The notes under the pieces: generated by a model
Seen by the model: only the letters and a program-made list of their open reading frames with translations
Told to the model about the DNA's origin: nothing
Databases searched by the model: none
From: Paraburkholderia sediminicola
Lineage (GTDB): Bacteria > Pseudomonadota > Gammaproteobacteria > Burkholderiales > Burkholderiaceae
DNA: 64,000 nt
Reading direction: 5' to 3'
Assembly (NCBI RefSeq): GCF_902859805.1
Contig: NZ_CADIKC010000010.1
Location: forward strand, 124,001 to 188,000
Shown here: positions 1 through 8,846 of the stretch, one piece after another
Layout: the number at the start of each line of letters is the position of its first letter
Position numbering within the stretch: the stretch's first letter is position 1
Position numbers and translations under genes: made by a program

Positions 1-132
1 GATCCGCGCTTGTCGGAATTCCGTTGGCTGTTGGAGGAACTGCGGATTTCGCTGTTCGCACAGGAGCTGCGTACGCCGATGCCGGTGTCGGTGAAGCGTG
101 TCTACAAGGTGTGGGAATCGATGCAGCGTTGA
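1..132 (+). CDS. hrpA: ATP-dependent RNA helicase HrpA, C-terminal end (partial)
   Basis: The first 43 codons are an open frame that enters from outside the window and stops at TGA 130-132. The peptide contains RWLLEELRISLFAQELRTP followed by a short PVSVKR segment. This matches the extreme C-terminus of the long DEAH-box helicase HrpA, where a conserved stretch of the type EE-x-R-x-S-x-FAQ-x-L precedes the stop. HrpA is a cytoplasmic RNA helicase linked to mRNA processing and rescue of stalled ribosomes. None of the helicase motifs lie inside the window, so the call rests on this short tail alone. The next gene is convergent. Confidence 0.7.
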   Translation, partial: DPRLSEFRWLLEELRISLFAQELRTPMPVSVKRVYKVWESMQR

Positions 133-403
133 GTGGTGGATGAGGAGGGGCGGATGCGGCACGGAGCGCGCGCACGGAGTGGGGCGGCGCAAGTGTCCGC
201 TTCGTTCGTCTGGCGTTGGCCGATGCGGTTCTACGCGTGGTGTCGAGCAAAAAAGCGCGCGACGCCACTCCTTTCGAGAATGACGTCGCGCGCAAAGGGC
301 ACGGGCTCTTGCGGGCCCGTGCCTGCTCGCCGTTGATACGGCAACGCTAGTGGGATCGATGTGACAGGTTCCGATCGAACCAGTCACACATCTTGCCGAA
401 GCT
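133..403. other. Intergenic region with two perfect inverted repeats
   Basis: This gap lies between the convergent hrpA and adhesin genes. It holds a 10-bp perfect inverted repeat (GCGCGCGACG at 255-264, its complement at 284-293) and a 9-bp one (GGCACGGGC at 298-306, its complement at 315-323). Neither is followed by a clear T-tract, although an A-rich run precedes the first one, which would be a T-run on the minus strand. They may end transcription from both sides. I see no gene here. Confidence 0.5.
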
Positions 404-3265
404 TTACCAGTGCATGCCCGCACCGACCGATGCGCCGAACTGACCACGCGAGTCGGTCGTCCCTTGCACCTTGTAGACCCACTTGCCGGTTTCCGACAGT
501 TGCGACACGCCGATGGCCATCGCCGACTGGCCGCCATATGTGCCGCCCGCAATTGCCATCATCCCGTGACCCGGCAAGACCGCCTGCGGCAAACCTGCAG
601 CCGCCAGCGCCGACGCCGTGCCACCGTACGAATCGCGCCGGGCCGAGCGGATCTGATCGTCGGTGTAGCTGTTTGCCTTGCCGACCGCACCGCTTACGCT
701 CTGCTGCAACTGATTGACGTTGACGGCGTCCGTGCCTTGCACGCCGGCTGCGACATTCGTGATCTGACGTTCCTGGCCCGCTGCGCCGACCGACACCGTG
801 TTTGCGCGGTTCGCGACCGAGCCCTGACCCAACGCCACTGAGTTGTTCGCGCTGGCGTTCGCCGCTGCGCCGAGTGCGGTGGCGTTGTTGCCGCTTGCGA
901 CCGAGTTCGCGCCGACGGAGATTGCGTTCGTGCCAGTCGCGTTGGCGTTGGCGCCCACCGCGACCGAATGCGCACCCGAGGCCCGCGCAGCCTCCGTGTT
1001 GGTGTTGCCGTCGGCGCTGACGAACGGCACGTTCGGGTTCACGCTGATGTTTTGCACAGCGTTGCCGATGGCCGTGTTCAACTGGCCGAGGTTGACGGCG
1101 TCGCTTGCGTTCACGCCGTCGGCGACGTTATGGAGCACCGTGCTACCGCTCGTTGCATCGCCGAGTGTGACGCTGTTCTTGTTGACGCTGCCGTCGGCGT
1201 TCTTGTCGTACATCACGGCGCCGTCGAGCCTGGCGTCGGTCCGCGACGTAACTTCCTTCAGCTGGGCAACGTTGACGGCGTCCGTAGCTTCGGTGCCGGC
1301 TGCGACGTTGGTGATCTGACGTTCTGCACCGCTTGCACCGACAGAGACGGTGTTAGCACGATCGGCGATCGAGCCTTGGCCCAGCGCGACCGAGTTGGCC
1401 GCCAAGGCGCTAGCGTTAAAGCCAAGCGCCGTCGAGCCGTCGCCTGCCGCCGTAGCCAGAGTGCCGACGGCGGTGCCGCCTTCTCCCTGTGCCCACGAGG
1501 AGGTGCCGACCGCCAATGACCCAGCGCCGGAAGCGTTGGCGTAGGCGCCGATCGCAACCGAGTGGTCACCATTTGCGGTGGCATCATCGGAGCCATCGTT
1601 GGCGCCGACTGCCTTGAAATAGCGTGAGGCGTCAGCGGCAGCAGCATTCAGTTGGCTCAGGTTGACGGCGTCCGTAGCTTCGGTGCCGGCTGCGACGTTG
1701 GTGATCTGACGTTCTGCACCGCTTACACCGACAGAGACGGCGTTGGCACGATCGGCAATCGAGCCCTGACCCAGTGCGACCGAGTTGGCCGCGACGGCGC
1801 TAGCGTTATAGCCGAGCGCCGTCGAACCGTCGCCTGCTGCCGCAGATAGAGTGCCGACGGCGGTGCTGCTTTCTCCCTGTGCCCACGAGGAGGTGCCGAC
1901 CGCCAATGACTCAGCGCCAGAAGCGTTGGCGGAGGCGCCGATCGCAACCGAGTGGTCGCCGTTTGCGGTGGCATCATCGGTGCCATCGTTGGCGCCGCCT
2001 GCCTTGAAATAGCGTGAGGCGTCAGCGGCAGCAGCATTCAGTTGGCTCAGGTTGACGGCGTCCGTAGCTTCGGTGCCGGCAGCGACATTGGTGATCTGGC
2101 GTTCTGCACCGCTTGCCCCGACAGAGAAGGTGTTGGCACGATCGGCGATCGAGCCCTGACCCAGCGCGACCGAGTTGGCCGCGACGGCGCTAGCGTTAAA
2201 GCCAAGCGCCGTCGAGCCGTCGCCTGCCGCCGTAGCCAGAGTGCCGACGGCGGTGCTGCTCTCTCCCTGTGCCCACGAGGAGGTGCCGACCGCCAATGAA
2301 TCAGCGCCGGAAGCGTTGGCGGAGGCGCCGATCGCAACCGAGCGGTCGCCGTTTGCGGTGGCATCATCGGAGCCGTCATTGGCGCCGCGTGCCTTGAAAT
2401 AGCGTGAGGCGTCAGCGGCAACGGCATTCAGTTGGCTCAAGTTGACGGCGTCCGTAGCTTCGGTGCCGGCGGCAACGTTGGTGATCTGGCGCCGCTGAGT
2501 GGCGGAACCGACCGACACCGTATTCGCCAGAGTCGCCACTGAGCCTTGCCCGAGTGCAACGCTGCCGTCCGCGAAGGCGCTAGCGTCAAGCCCAATGGCG
2601 ACCGCGCCGCTTTTATTCGCGAGCGCATTGGCGCCGAGCGCCGTGCTGCCAACGTCGAATGCATAAGAGTTGACGCCAAACGCGCTCGCTTGCGGGCCGT
2701 TTGCGCGGGAATAGGTGCCGATGGCGACCGAATCCGCGCTTTGCGCCTCCGCTGTATAGCCGAGCGCAACTGAATGCGTGCCATTGGCCTGCACGAACGC
2801 GCCGAGGGCCGTTGCGCCCACGCCCTTCGCGACGGCGAAGTTGCCGACACCGGTGCTGAAATCAGCGTCGGCCAGAGCCGTCATCCCGGCCGCGAAAGCA
2901 CCTTCGCCGTAGCTTTGCGCCTTGAACCCGAACGCGATCGCGGCGGTGTTCGTTGCCGTTGCCCAGTTGCCGATCGCGATGGATCCCGAACCCGATGCGC
3001 TTGCCCCCACGCCTGCCGCCACCGAGCCCGGTCCCGAGGCTGTGGCATTGGGATCCACGCCCGGAACGACCGAGCCGGCAGCGAAGTAAATCGTATCCGC
3101 CTGCGCCACTTGCATACCGCCCAGCAACGTTGCCCCAGCCAGTACAGCCTGCGCCATGACCAATTTCCGCGATGCCGCGCGTTTCGTTTTCGAGCGAGCC
3201 GTCTCCGACGCGGCGACCCACGAGCCCGTTGTCTCACACCAAACCGATTTGTAGATTTTATTCAT
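404..3265 (-). CDS. Trimeric autotransporter adhesin (YadA/Hia type)
   Basis: This is a 953-residue type Vc autotransporter, which should form a trimeric surface fibre that binds host or abiotic surfaces. The N-terminus starts MNKIYKSVWCETTGSWVAAS, the extended signal peptide (ESPR) typical of very large autotransporters, followed by a hydrophobic stretch ending near residue 56 (QVAQADT). The body is a YadA-like head with many short SVAIG/STALG repeats, interrupted by neck motifs of the form RQITNVAAGTEATDAVNLSQL. Residues 276-665 are three 130-residue tandem units. The last ~80 residues form the YadA beta-barrel anchor, with GTASALAAAGLPQA and a final GAGMHW. The gene stands alone. It is complete, with start and stop both present. 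Confidence 0.95.
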   Translation of the reverse strand: MNKIYKSVWCETTGSWVAASETARSKTKRAASRKLVMAQAVLAGATLLGGMQVAQADTIYFAAGSVVPGVDPNATASGPGSVAAGVGASASGSGSIAIGNWATATNTAAIAFGFKAQSYGEGAFAAGMTALADADFSTGVGNFAVAKGVGATALGAFVQANGTHSVALGYTAEAQSADSVAIGTYSRANGPQASAFGVNSYAFDVGSTALGANALANKSGAVAIGLDASAFADGSVALGQGSVATLANTVSVGSATQRRQITNVAAGTEATDAVNLSQLNAVAADASRYFKARGANDGSDDATANGDRSVAIGASANASGADSLAVGTSSWAQGESSTAVGTLATAAGDGSTALGFNASAVAANSVALGQGSIADRANTFSVGASGAERQITNVAAGTEATDAVNLSQLNAAAADASRYFKAGGANDGTDDATANGDHSVAIGASANASGAESLAVGTSSWAQGESSTAVGTLSAAAGDGSTALGYNASAVAANSVALGQGSIADRANAVSVGVSGAERQITNVAAGTEATDAVNLSQLNAAAADASRYFKAVGANDGSDDATANGDHSVAIGAYANASGAGSLAVGTSSWAQGEGGTAVGTLATAAGDGSTALGFNASALAANSVALGQGSIADRANTVSVGASGAERQITNVAAGTEATDAVNVAQLKEVTSRTDARLDGAVMYDKNADGSVNKNSVTLGDATSGSTVLHNVADGVNASDAVNLGQLNTAIGNAVQNISVNPNVPFVSADGNTNTEAARASGAHSVAVGANANATGTNAISVGANSVASGNNATALGAAANASANNSVALGQGSVANRANTVSVGAAGQERQITNVAAGVQGTDAVNVNQLQQSVSGAVGKANSYTDDQIRSARRDSYGGTASALAAAGLPQAVLPGHGMMAIAGGTYGGQSAMAIGVSQLSETGKWVYKVQGTTDSRGQFGASVGAGMHW
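1271..2440 (-). repeat. Three in-frame 390-bp tandem repeats inside the adhesin gene
   Basis: Units at 1271-1660, 1661-2050 and 2051-2440 each begin GTTGACGGCGTCCGTAGCTT on the plus strand and are exactly 390 bp (130 codons) long. A fourth unit begins at 2441 but diverges after about 70 bp. The copies differ at only scattered positions. Each encodes one neck segment plus one head segment, so gaining or losing a unit would keep the frame and change fibre length. Confidence 0.9.
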
Positions 3266-3872
3266 TCTTCAGAAAACTCCGCCGGAATTAGATCGTGGAC
3301 GGCACACGAAAGCATTTTGAGTCGGAAAAGGCGTCATCGCCCTTAATGTGTCGCGCATAGGCAGAACACGTCGGCGACGGTTATTGATTACGGCCGTTTT
3401 CGTGTGTTCTGTTGAATTTCTTGCGCGTCCGAACTAACTGCATCATGCTTTCAAGTCCACGGGATTAAGTGCATGGGCGATGAGCGGCGAGATTGTCAGT
3501 TCTGGCGGGGTGAAGCTGAAATAAGCCAATTCTTAAATTGTTGGAAATAAATGGCGGAATGTAATTGATTTTGGATAAGTGCTTTTTGATTGTATAAAAT
3601 AAGGAATAATCTTGTTTTATCTTATGAAAAACACAATGGCATAGGAATTTAATGGGCTGTTATCGTGTGGGTCAAAATGGGTTGATGCGGATTGCCTCTG
3701 GTTTTTCCACGCAAAACCGGCGCCGGTTGTCAATGACTCGGAATTCGCTGACAGATTCGCCCTCGGATGCGCCGCTTCCCTGCGTTTTTCCACGCGTCGC
3801 ACCCGCATCCACGTCAACCGCTGGTCACAGCAAACGTTCTACAATGACGGTTGTTCTCCGAAGTGAGTTTTC
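3266..3872. other. AT-rich divergent intergenic region
   Basis: These 607 bp separate the adhesin from the divergent beta-propeller gene. The middle part (about 3500-3650) is clearly AT-richer than the rest of the window. It contains a possible plus-strand promoter, TTGGAT at 3571-3576 and TATAAA at 3593-3598 with a 16-bp spacer, but this is about 275 bp before the next plus-strand gene. The 11-mer TTTTTCCACGC occurs twice, near 3703 and 3785. No convincing gene was found. Confidence 0.4.
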
Positions 3873-4892
3873 ATGCGTAAATTTTTTCTTCCCGGCGTGA
3901 CTGCCACGTTCGCCGCAGGCGCGGCGCTGGTTGCCGCCGCAGGCTTTTTTTCTCCGGCGGCCTTCGCTAACAACGTGATCGTGCTCAATTCCGGCGAAGC
4001 CACGCTGAGCCTGATCGACGAGACCACCCGCCAGGTCATCGGCACGGTGCCGACGGGCAAGGAGCCGCACCATCTGATGGCCACGCCGGACAACTCGTCG
4101 CTGATCGTCGCCAACTCGGTGTCGAACAATCTGATGTTCGTCGACCCGAAGTCGGGCCAGGTCCAGCGCTGGGTCGAGAATATTGAGGATCCGTATCAGA
4201 TTGGTTTTTCGCCCGACCGCAAATGGCTCGTCACCACCGGGCTGCGTCTGGACCGCCTCGACGTCTATCATTACGACAGCCAGAAGAACCAGATGACGCT
4301 GGCCTCGCGTCTGCCGCTCGCGGTGATGCCGAGCCACATGGCGTTCACCAATGACAGCAAGACGGTGTTCGTCACGCTGCAGGTTTCGGGCGAGCTCGCC
4401 GCTATCGATCTGGCCACGCAAACCGTCAAGTGGAAGATGAAGGTCGGCAAGGTGCCGGCCGGCCTGTGGATGACCCCGGGCGAGAAATATCTGCTGATTG
4501 GCATGACCGGGGCGGATTACGTCGCGGTGGTCGACTGGCGCAACCAGAAAATCGTCAAGACGATCCAGACCGGCAAGGGCGCGCACAACTTCCGCTCGCT
4601 GGTCGACGGCAAGCACGTAGCGGTGTCGAACCGCGTCGCGAGCACGATCAGCATCATCGACGAAGACACGCTTACCAACGTCGGCGATATCACCGGTTTG
4701 ATGCCGGGTCCGGACGACATGGAACTTTCAGCGGACAAACGCTATCTGTGGGTGACTTTCCGCTTCGCGAAACATGTCGGCATCATCGACCTGAACACGC
4801 GTAAGCTAATCCAGACGATAGCTGTCGGCCGTTCGCCGCACGGTATCTATTTCTTCAATCGCGCGCCGATTACGGCGCCGAACGGCGCGTGA
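3873..4892 (+). CDS. Secreted YVTN-type beta-propeller protein (YncE-like)
   Basis: This 339-residue protein begins with a Sec signal peptide (MRKFFLPGVTATFAAGAALV, then AAAGFFSPAAFAN), so it should be periplasmic. The mature part is a chain of beta-propeller blades with the repeated pattern of a residue pair such as IDLATQTV or IDLNTRKLIQTI followed by VG-x-x-PHG or TGKEPHH. This is the YVTN/NHL-like seven-bladed propeller seen in YncE and cytochrome d1-like proteins. No heme-binding CXXCH is present. A fatty acid hydroxylase family gene starts 46 bp downstream on the same strand, so the two may be cotranscribed. The ligand or partner is unknown. Confidence 0.8.
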   Translation: MRKFFLPGVTATFAAGAALVAAAGFFSPAAFANNVIVLNSGEATLSLIDETTRQVIGTVPTGKEPHHLMATPDNSSLIVANSVSNNLMFVDPKSGQVQRWVENIEDPYQIGFSPDRKWLVTTGLRLDRLDVYHYDSQKNQMTLASRLPLAVMPSHMAFTNDSKTVFVTLQVSGELAAIDLATQTVKWKMKVGKVPAGLWMTPGEKYLLIGMTGADYVAVVDWRNQKIVKTIQTGKGAHNFRSLVDGKHVAVSNRVASTISIIDEDTLTNVGDITGLMPGPDDMELSADKRYLWVTFRFAKHVGIIDLNTRKLIQTIAVGRSPHGIYFFNRAPITAPNGA

Positions 4893-4938
4893 CGCTGTAA
4901 CAGGCACACTGCCAGGAATGAAGTAACAGGCCAGCACC

Positions 4939-5937
4939 ATGTTCCATCTGATTTTTTCTTCTCTCGACAGCTTCGTCTCGGCCGTGCAGACGCTGCTGTA
5001 CGTCGACGTGGTGCAGCCGCTGCTGTTCCACTTCAATCTGATGGACTATGACGAAGACACTTACGACAGCCTGTACTGGGTGATCGTCGGCGTCTTCGAG
5101 GTGCTGGCGATGTACGCGATCCTGCGCCCGCTCGAGATGCTCCGGCCGGTAGAGCAGTGGGAAAACCGCAAGGCCGTGCGCGTCGACGTGATTTACACGT
5201 GGATCGCCAAGCTCGGCATTCTCAACCTGTTCTTCTTTTTTGCGCTGCAGCCCTTGTTCGACAACGTGCAGGCCTGGCTGCGGCTGCACAACATCGCGAA
5301 TATCGAATTCGACAATCTGTGGCCGGGTGTCACCACGCAGCCGCTCGTCACGTTCGTGATGTATCTGCTCGTGCTCGATTTCGCCGGTTACTGGTACCAC
5401 CGCTGGGAACACCGGATCGGCGTGTGGTGGGAATTGCATGCGGTGCATCACAGCCAGCAACAAATGTCGCTGTGGTCCGACGACCGCAACCATCTGCTCG
5501 ACGATCTGTTGCAAGCGTCGTTCTTCGCGGTGATCGCGCTGGTGATCGGCGTGCCGCCGTCGCAATTCGTCGTGCTGGTGGCCATCACGAATCTGGCGCA
5601 GAGCGTGCAGCACGCGAACATCCGTCTGTACTTCGGCTGGCTCGGCGAACGACTGCTGGTCAGCCCGACTTTCCATCGCCGGCACCATGCGATCGGCTAC
5701 GGCCATGAAGGGCTGAACTACGGTTGTAACTTCGGCGTGCTGTTTCCGTGGTGGGACATGCTGTTTCGCAGCGTGTCCTGGAGCCGGGAGATGGAGCCGA
5801 CCGGCATCGCCGACCAACTCGAAGGCCGGCGCTATGGCGACGGTTTCTGGGCGCAGCACTGGCTTGCCTTCGTGCGCATCGCCGGGCGGCTTGCGCCGAA
5901 GCGTCGCACCGAAGGCAGCGACGCCGCCTCGGTTTGA
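4939..5937 (+). CDS. Sterol desaturase / fatty acid hydroxylase family membrane protein
   Basis: This 332-residue integral membrane protein belongs to the fatty acid hydroxylase superfamily of non-heme di-iron oxygenases. The histidine clusters are visible: H154-x3-H158 (YHRWEH), H167-x2-HH171 (HAVHHS), and H246-x2-HH250 (HRRHHAIGYG), followed by the conserved N-Y-G-x-NFG and W-D-x-LF segment. Hydrophobic segments flank the clusters in the usual pattern. The family oxidises or desaturates lipids at the cytoplasmic membrane, but the substrate cannot be read from sequence. It follows the beta-propeller gene by 46 bp, and the EI24-family gene starts about 150 bp further on. Confidence 0.85.
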   Translation: MFHLIFSSLDSFVSAVQTLLYVDVVQPLLFHFNLMDYDEDTYDSLYWVIVGVFEVLAMYAILRPLEMLRPVEQWENRKAVRVDVIYTWIAKLGILNLFFFFALQPLFDNVQAWLRLHNIANIEFDNLWPGVTTQPLVTFVMYLLVLDFAGYWYHRWEHRIGVWWELHAVHHSQQQMSLWSDDRNHLLDDLLQASFFAVIALVIGVPPSQFVVLVAITNLAQSVQHANIRLYFGWLGERLLVSPTFHRRHHAIGYGHEGLNYGCNFGVLFPWWDMLFRSVSWSREMEPTGIADQLEGRRYGDGFWAQHWLAFVRIAGRLAPKRRTEGSDAASV

Positions 5938-6084
5938 GCATTCTTCCTCTCGCGGCGCCGGTTTTCCCGGCGGCGCGTCACGTGGTTTATCCTGTTCACG
6001 TTTGTGCGCGCAGCCTTGGCCTCGTGGCCGGTATGTTGGCGCATTCTCCTTCTTCCATCGTTTCGTTCACCGGCACTGGCTCGC

Positions 6085-6915
6085 ATGAATGATCTGTTGC
6101 GCTCGTTCGGGCGCGCGCTCGCAAGCGCGCTCCACCCGCGCATGCTCTGGCTGACCTTCCTGCCGTTTCTGGCGGCAACGGTTGGGTGGGGCGTGATTCT
6201 GTGGTTTTCCTGGCAGACGCTGATCGGCGCCACCCGCACGTGGCTTGAAAGCTGGTCGTTCACGGTCACGCTCTATCATCTGTTCGACTGGCTCGGCTTC
6301 TCGGCACTGCACACGGCAATCGCGCCGTTTATCGTGATTGCGATGGCGATTCCGCTGATCGTCGTCACGGTGCTGCTATTGATTGCCACCCTGTCGATGC
6401 CGGCCGTGATCCGCTTTCTGTCGGCGCGGCAATTCCCCGGCCTTGAAATGCGCCGCGGCGGAACGTGGTACGGTAGCCTGGGCCAGGCATTGTGGACCAC
6501 GCTGGTTTGTCTGGTGCTGCTGATCGTCACGTTGCCGCTCTGGCTGGTGCCGCCGTTTTTCGCGCTGATCCCGCCGCTCCTGTGGGGCTGGCTGACGTAT
6601 CGTGTGATGAGCTATGACGCGCTCGCGTTGCATGCCACGCGTGACGAACGGCGTGCGCTGGTGAGGCGCTTCCGTTTGCCGCTGCTGTTGATCGGCATCG
6701 CGAGCGGACTGCTGGGGTCGCTGCCGACGTTGCTGTGGGCGTCGTCGGTCTGGCTGATCGTGCTGTTCCCGGTGATCACCGCGGTGACGATCTGGATCTA
6801 CGCGTTCATCCTCGTGTTTTCGGCGCTGTGGTTCGGCTACTACTGTCTGCGCGCGCTGCAACGCATGCGCGCGGAAGAGCACGGCCCGCGGCACGCGGCG
6901 CCGGTTCCCTACTGA
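6085..6915 (+). CDS. EI24-domain (CysZ-like) integral membrane protein
   Basis: The 276-residue product starts MNDLLRSFGRALASALHPRM, a typical start for bacterial EI24/DUF540-family proteins. It has four to six strongly hydrophobic segments: about 20-45, 65-110, 150-180 and 200-250. The frame is open 27 codons further upstream, but the ATG at 6085 gives the family-like N-terminus. CysZ, the best-known relative, is a sulfate channel. This protein is only a distant member, and no cysteine-synthesis gene lies nearby, so sulfate transport should not be assumed. The next gene starts 30 bp downstream and is probably cotranscribed. Confidence 0.75.
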   Translation: MNDLLRSFGRALASALHPRMLWLTFLPFLAATVGWGVILWFSWQTLIGATRTWLESWSFTVTLYHLFDWLGFSALHTAIAPFIVIAMAIPLIVVTVLLLIATLSMPAVIRFLSARQFPGLEMRRGGTWYGSLGQALWTTLVCLVLLIVTLPLWLVPPFFALIPPLLWGWLTYRVMSYDALALHATRDERRALVRRFRLPLLLIGIASGLLGSLPTLLWASSVWLIVLFPVITAVTIWIYAFILVFSALWFGYYCLRALQRMRAEEHGPRHAAPVPY

Positions 6916-6945
6916 TGAATTACTGACAAAGCGAAAGAGGCGGCA

Positions 6946-7776
6946 ATGGCATTTGGCGTCATCATCATCGGCGACGAAATCCTGTCGGGCAGACGTATCG
7001 ACAAGCATCTGCCGAAGGTCATCGAATTGCTGGGCGCGCGCGGGCTGTCGCTCGGCTGGGCGGAATATATCGGCGACGAGCCGGAGCGCATCACGGCGAC
7101 GTTGCGACGTACGTTTGCGTCGGGCGATATCGTGTTTTCCACGGGCGGCATTGGCGCCACGCCGGACGACCACACGCGTCAGTGCGCGGCGGCCGCGCTC
7201 GGTGTGCCGCTCGAACTGCATCCGGAAGCCGCGAAGCTGATTCAGGAGCGCATTCGCGATATGTATCCGGCGAACGCCGCAACGCCGCTCGACCTGAATT
7301 CGGCGGAGAACCGGCATCGGCTGAATATGGGCACGTATCCGCAGGGCGCGTCGATCATTCCCAACGGCTACAACAAGATTCCTGGCTTCTCGATCGAGCA
7401 GCACTACTTCGTGCCGGGCTTTCCGGTGATGGCATGGCCGATGATCGAGTGGGTGCTGGATACGCAATACGCACATCTGCATCACGCGATGCCGCATGCG
7501 GAAAAATCATTGCTGGTGTTCGAACTGCCGGAGTCACGCGTGACGCCGTTGATGGAAAAAATCGAACATGATTTTCCGGGTGTGCGGGTGTTCAGCCTGC
7601 CGAGCGTGGGCGATGCGGAGCGCGGCGGCGTGTATGCGCGGCATCACATCGATCTCGGTGTGAAGGGCGAACCGGAAGCGGTGGCGGCGGCTTTTGTGAA
7701 GCTGCGTGAAGGTGTGCACCTGCTGGGCGGCGATATCGTCGAGCCGGAGGCGGCTGCGGCTAAACCGCGCGGTTGA
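6946..7776 (+). CDS. CinA N-terminal/MoaB-fold family protein (competence/damage-inducible protein A type)
   Basis: The 276-residue protein has a molybdopterin-binding (MoaB/MogA-like) fold. It opens with MAFGVIIIGDEILSGRRIDK, the family signature G-D-E-(I/L)-L-x-G. The second glycine motif FSTGGIGATPDDHTRQ at about residues 65-80 matches the TGGxGxTxDD signature. The C-terminal nicotinamide-nucleotide deamidase domain of full CinA is absent, so this is the short, single-domain form common in Proteobacteria. Its exact reaction is not established. A good ribosome site (AAGAGG) precedes the ATG. The gene runs toward the convergent rhodanese gene. Confidence 0.8.
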   Translation: MAFGVIIIGDEILSGRRIDKHLPKVIELLGARGLSLGWAEYIGDEPERITATLRRTFASGDIVFSTGGIGATPDDHTRQCAAAALGVPLELHPEAAKLIQERIRDMYPANAATPLDLNSAENRHRLNMGTYPQGASIIPNGYNKIPGFSIEQHYFVPGFPVMAWPMIEWVLDTQYAHLHHAMPHAEKSLLVFELPESRVTPLMEKIEHDFPGVRVFSLPSVGDAERGGVYARHHIDLGVKGEPEAVAAAFVKLREGVHLLGGDIVEPEAAAAKPRG

Positions 7777-7942
7777 GCGTTGGTCGCGCCACGGTCAATC
7801 GCTGCGCACACCATCCTTCCTGCGGGCGCGCTTGCGCCCGTGTCTGACTTAAGACTCAACGCATCATCGGCCTGTCACATGCAGCGCCGACGATGCGTCT
7901 AATTGTCCCGCCTATCGCCCGAAGGCCCCTGCGAATCAACAA

Positions 7943-8407
7943 TCAGGCGCCGATCCACGGCAACCCGCGAAAGCACCAGCCTGACACCGTCTTCCGATGC
8001 CCCTGGCCGTCCTTGTCGCCTTCGAAGCCTTCCAGCAGGTCATACGCCTTGGTAAAGCCGGCCTGGGTGGCGGCAATCGCGGCAAGCTTCGAGCGCGCGG
8101 CGCTGCGGCACAGGAACAGCACCGGCGTATCGGGCGAAGCGACGTGGCTCAGTTGCTGAAGGAATTCCTGGTTCGGCACGGCGCCTGGATAGCGCGTCCA
8201 TTCCACGTGGGCGTATTGCCCGTCGCCGATAACCGGCCGGCCGACCCAATCGAGTTCGGCACGGGTGCGCACGTCGACGAGACGCGTGCGCGGATCGAGT
8301 TGCAGCAGTTCGAACGCCTCGGCGGGCGATACCGCGCCCGCATAGGGCAACTGGTTCTCGGTGCGGCGCTTGTCCGCCTGGGCGTACAACTGTTCGAGCG
8401 TGCTCAT
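7943..8407 (-). CDS. Rhodanese-like domain protein
   Basis: This is a 154-residue single-domain rhodanese. The ATG at 8405-8407 (MSTLEQLYAQ) was preferred to an upstream start eight codons earlier because it gives the usual N-terminus. The CH2A-like segment LVDVRTRAELDWVG is at about 43-56. The active loop is C-R-S-A-A-R-S with Cys100 as the predicted persulfide-carrying nucleophile. Such proteins move sulfane sulfur in the cytoplasm. The partner is unknown. It reads away from glnA, so the 439-bp gap before glnA holds the start regions of both genes. Confidence 0.85.
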   Translation of the reverse strand: MSTLEQLYAQADKRRTENQLPYAGAVSPAEAFELLQLDPRTRLVDVRTRAELDWVGRPVIGDGQYAHVEWTRYPGAVPNQEFLQQLSHVASPDTPVLFLCRSAARSKLAAIAATQAGFTKAYDLLEGFEGDKDGQGHRKTVSGWCFRGLPWIGA

Positions 8408-8510
8408 GAGCGCAAATCTCCGTCGGACCAAATGAACATTCTAGCGCGCAGCGTACAACGCGCATGCGGTTCAGAGACGTCGTCCTGTCCGCACGAAGCA
8501 GGGAGGCGCG

Positions 8511-8556
8511 CGCTCAATAGTGGTGCATATTCCAGGAAATGCACCAAAATAGAGAT
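8511..8556 (+). promoter_or_regulatory. Paired NtrC-like enhancer sites upstream of glnA
   Basis: Two candidate NtrC sites lie here. Site 1 (8511-8527) ends in a perfect TGGTGCA half-site. Site 2 (8540-8556) starts with a perfect TGCACCA half-site. The other half of each is degenerate. Centres are 29 bp apart, close to three helical turns, similar to the two strong sites upstream of E. coli glnA. They lie roughly 170-210 bp before the predicted start of transcription. Binding is inferred from sequence only. Confidence 0.5.
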
Positions 8557-8695
8557 GTCACCCGTTGCTGATTTTGCGAGCGCACTAATTCGGTGCGGAA
8601 TGCGGAGCAAAGATTTGGGGGCTGCATGCGGTTCGGTGCGCCCATTCCCCGCAAACGCGCGCGCAGTGTGGTTCTGCGCCGGGTTGGCGCATACA

Positions 8696-8711
8696 TGGCA
8701 CAGAAGCTGCT
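8696..8711 (+). promoter_or_regulatory. Sigma-54 (-24/-12) promoter of glnA
   Basis: TGGCAC at 8696-8701 and TGCT at 8708-8711 match the sigma-54 pattern TGGCAC-N5-TTGCW. The invariant GG (8697-8698) and GC (8709-8710) pairs are spaced exactly as in RpoN promoters. Transcription should start near 8722, leaving a leader of about 125 bases before glnA. The NtrC-like sites upstream and the ntrBC genes downstream fit this reading. Confidence 0.7.
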
Positions 8712-8846
8712 TTATTGGTGCCGATCGATTTGTTCCAGCAGGCTTTTATGTTCGTCCTCAACGATAGAGGGGTGGACGCGCCGGGACGGGTCAGCTAGAT
8801 TGGGCGGCGGCTGAATCCGCCGAATTCGTTAATCAGGAGATAGGTT

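Noticed and set aside
1271..2440. Possible CRISPR-like or satellite repeat
   Set aside because: Units are 390 bp, contiguous and coding in one frame; they encode adhesin head and neck domains.
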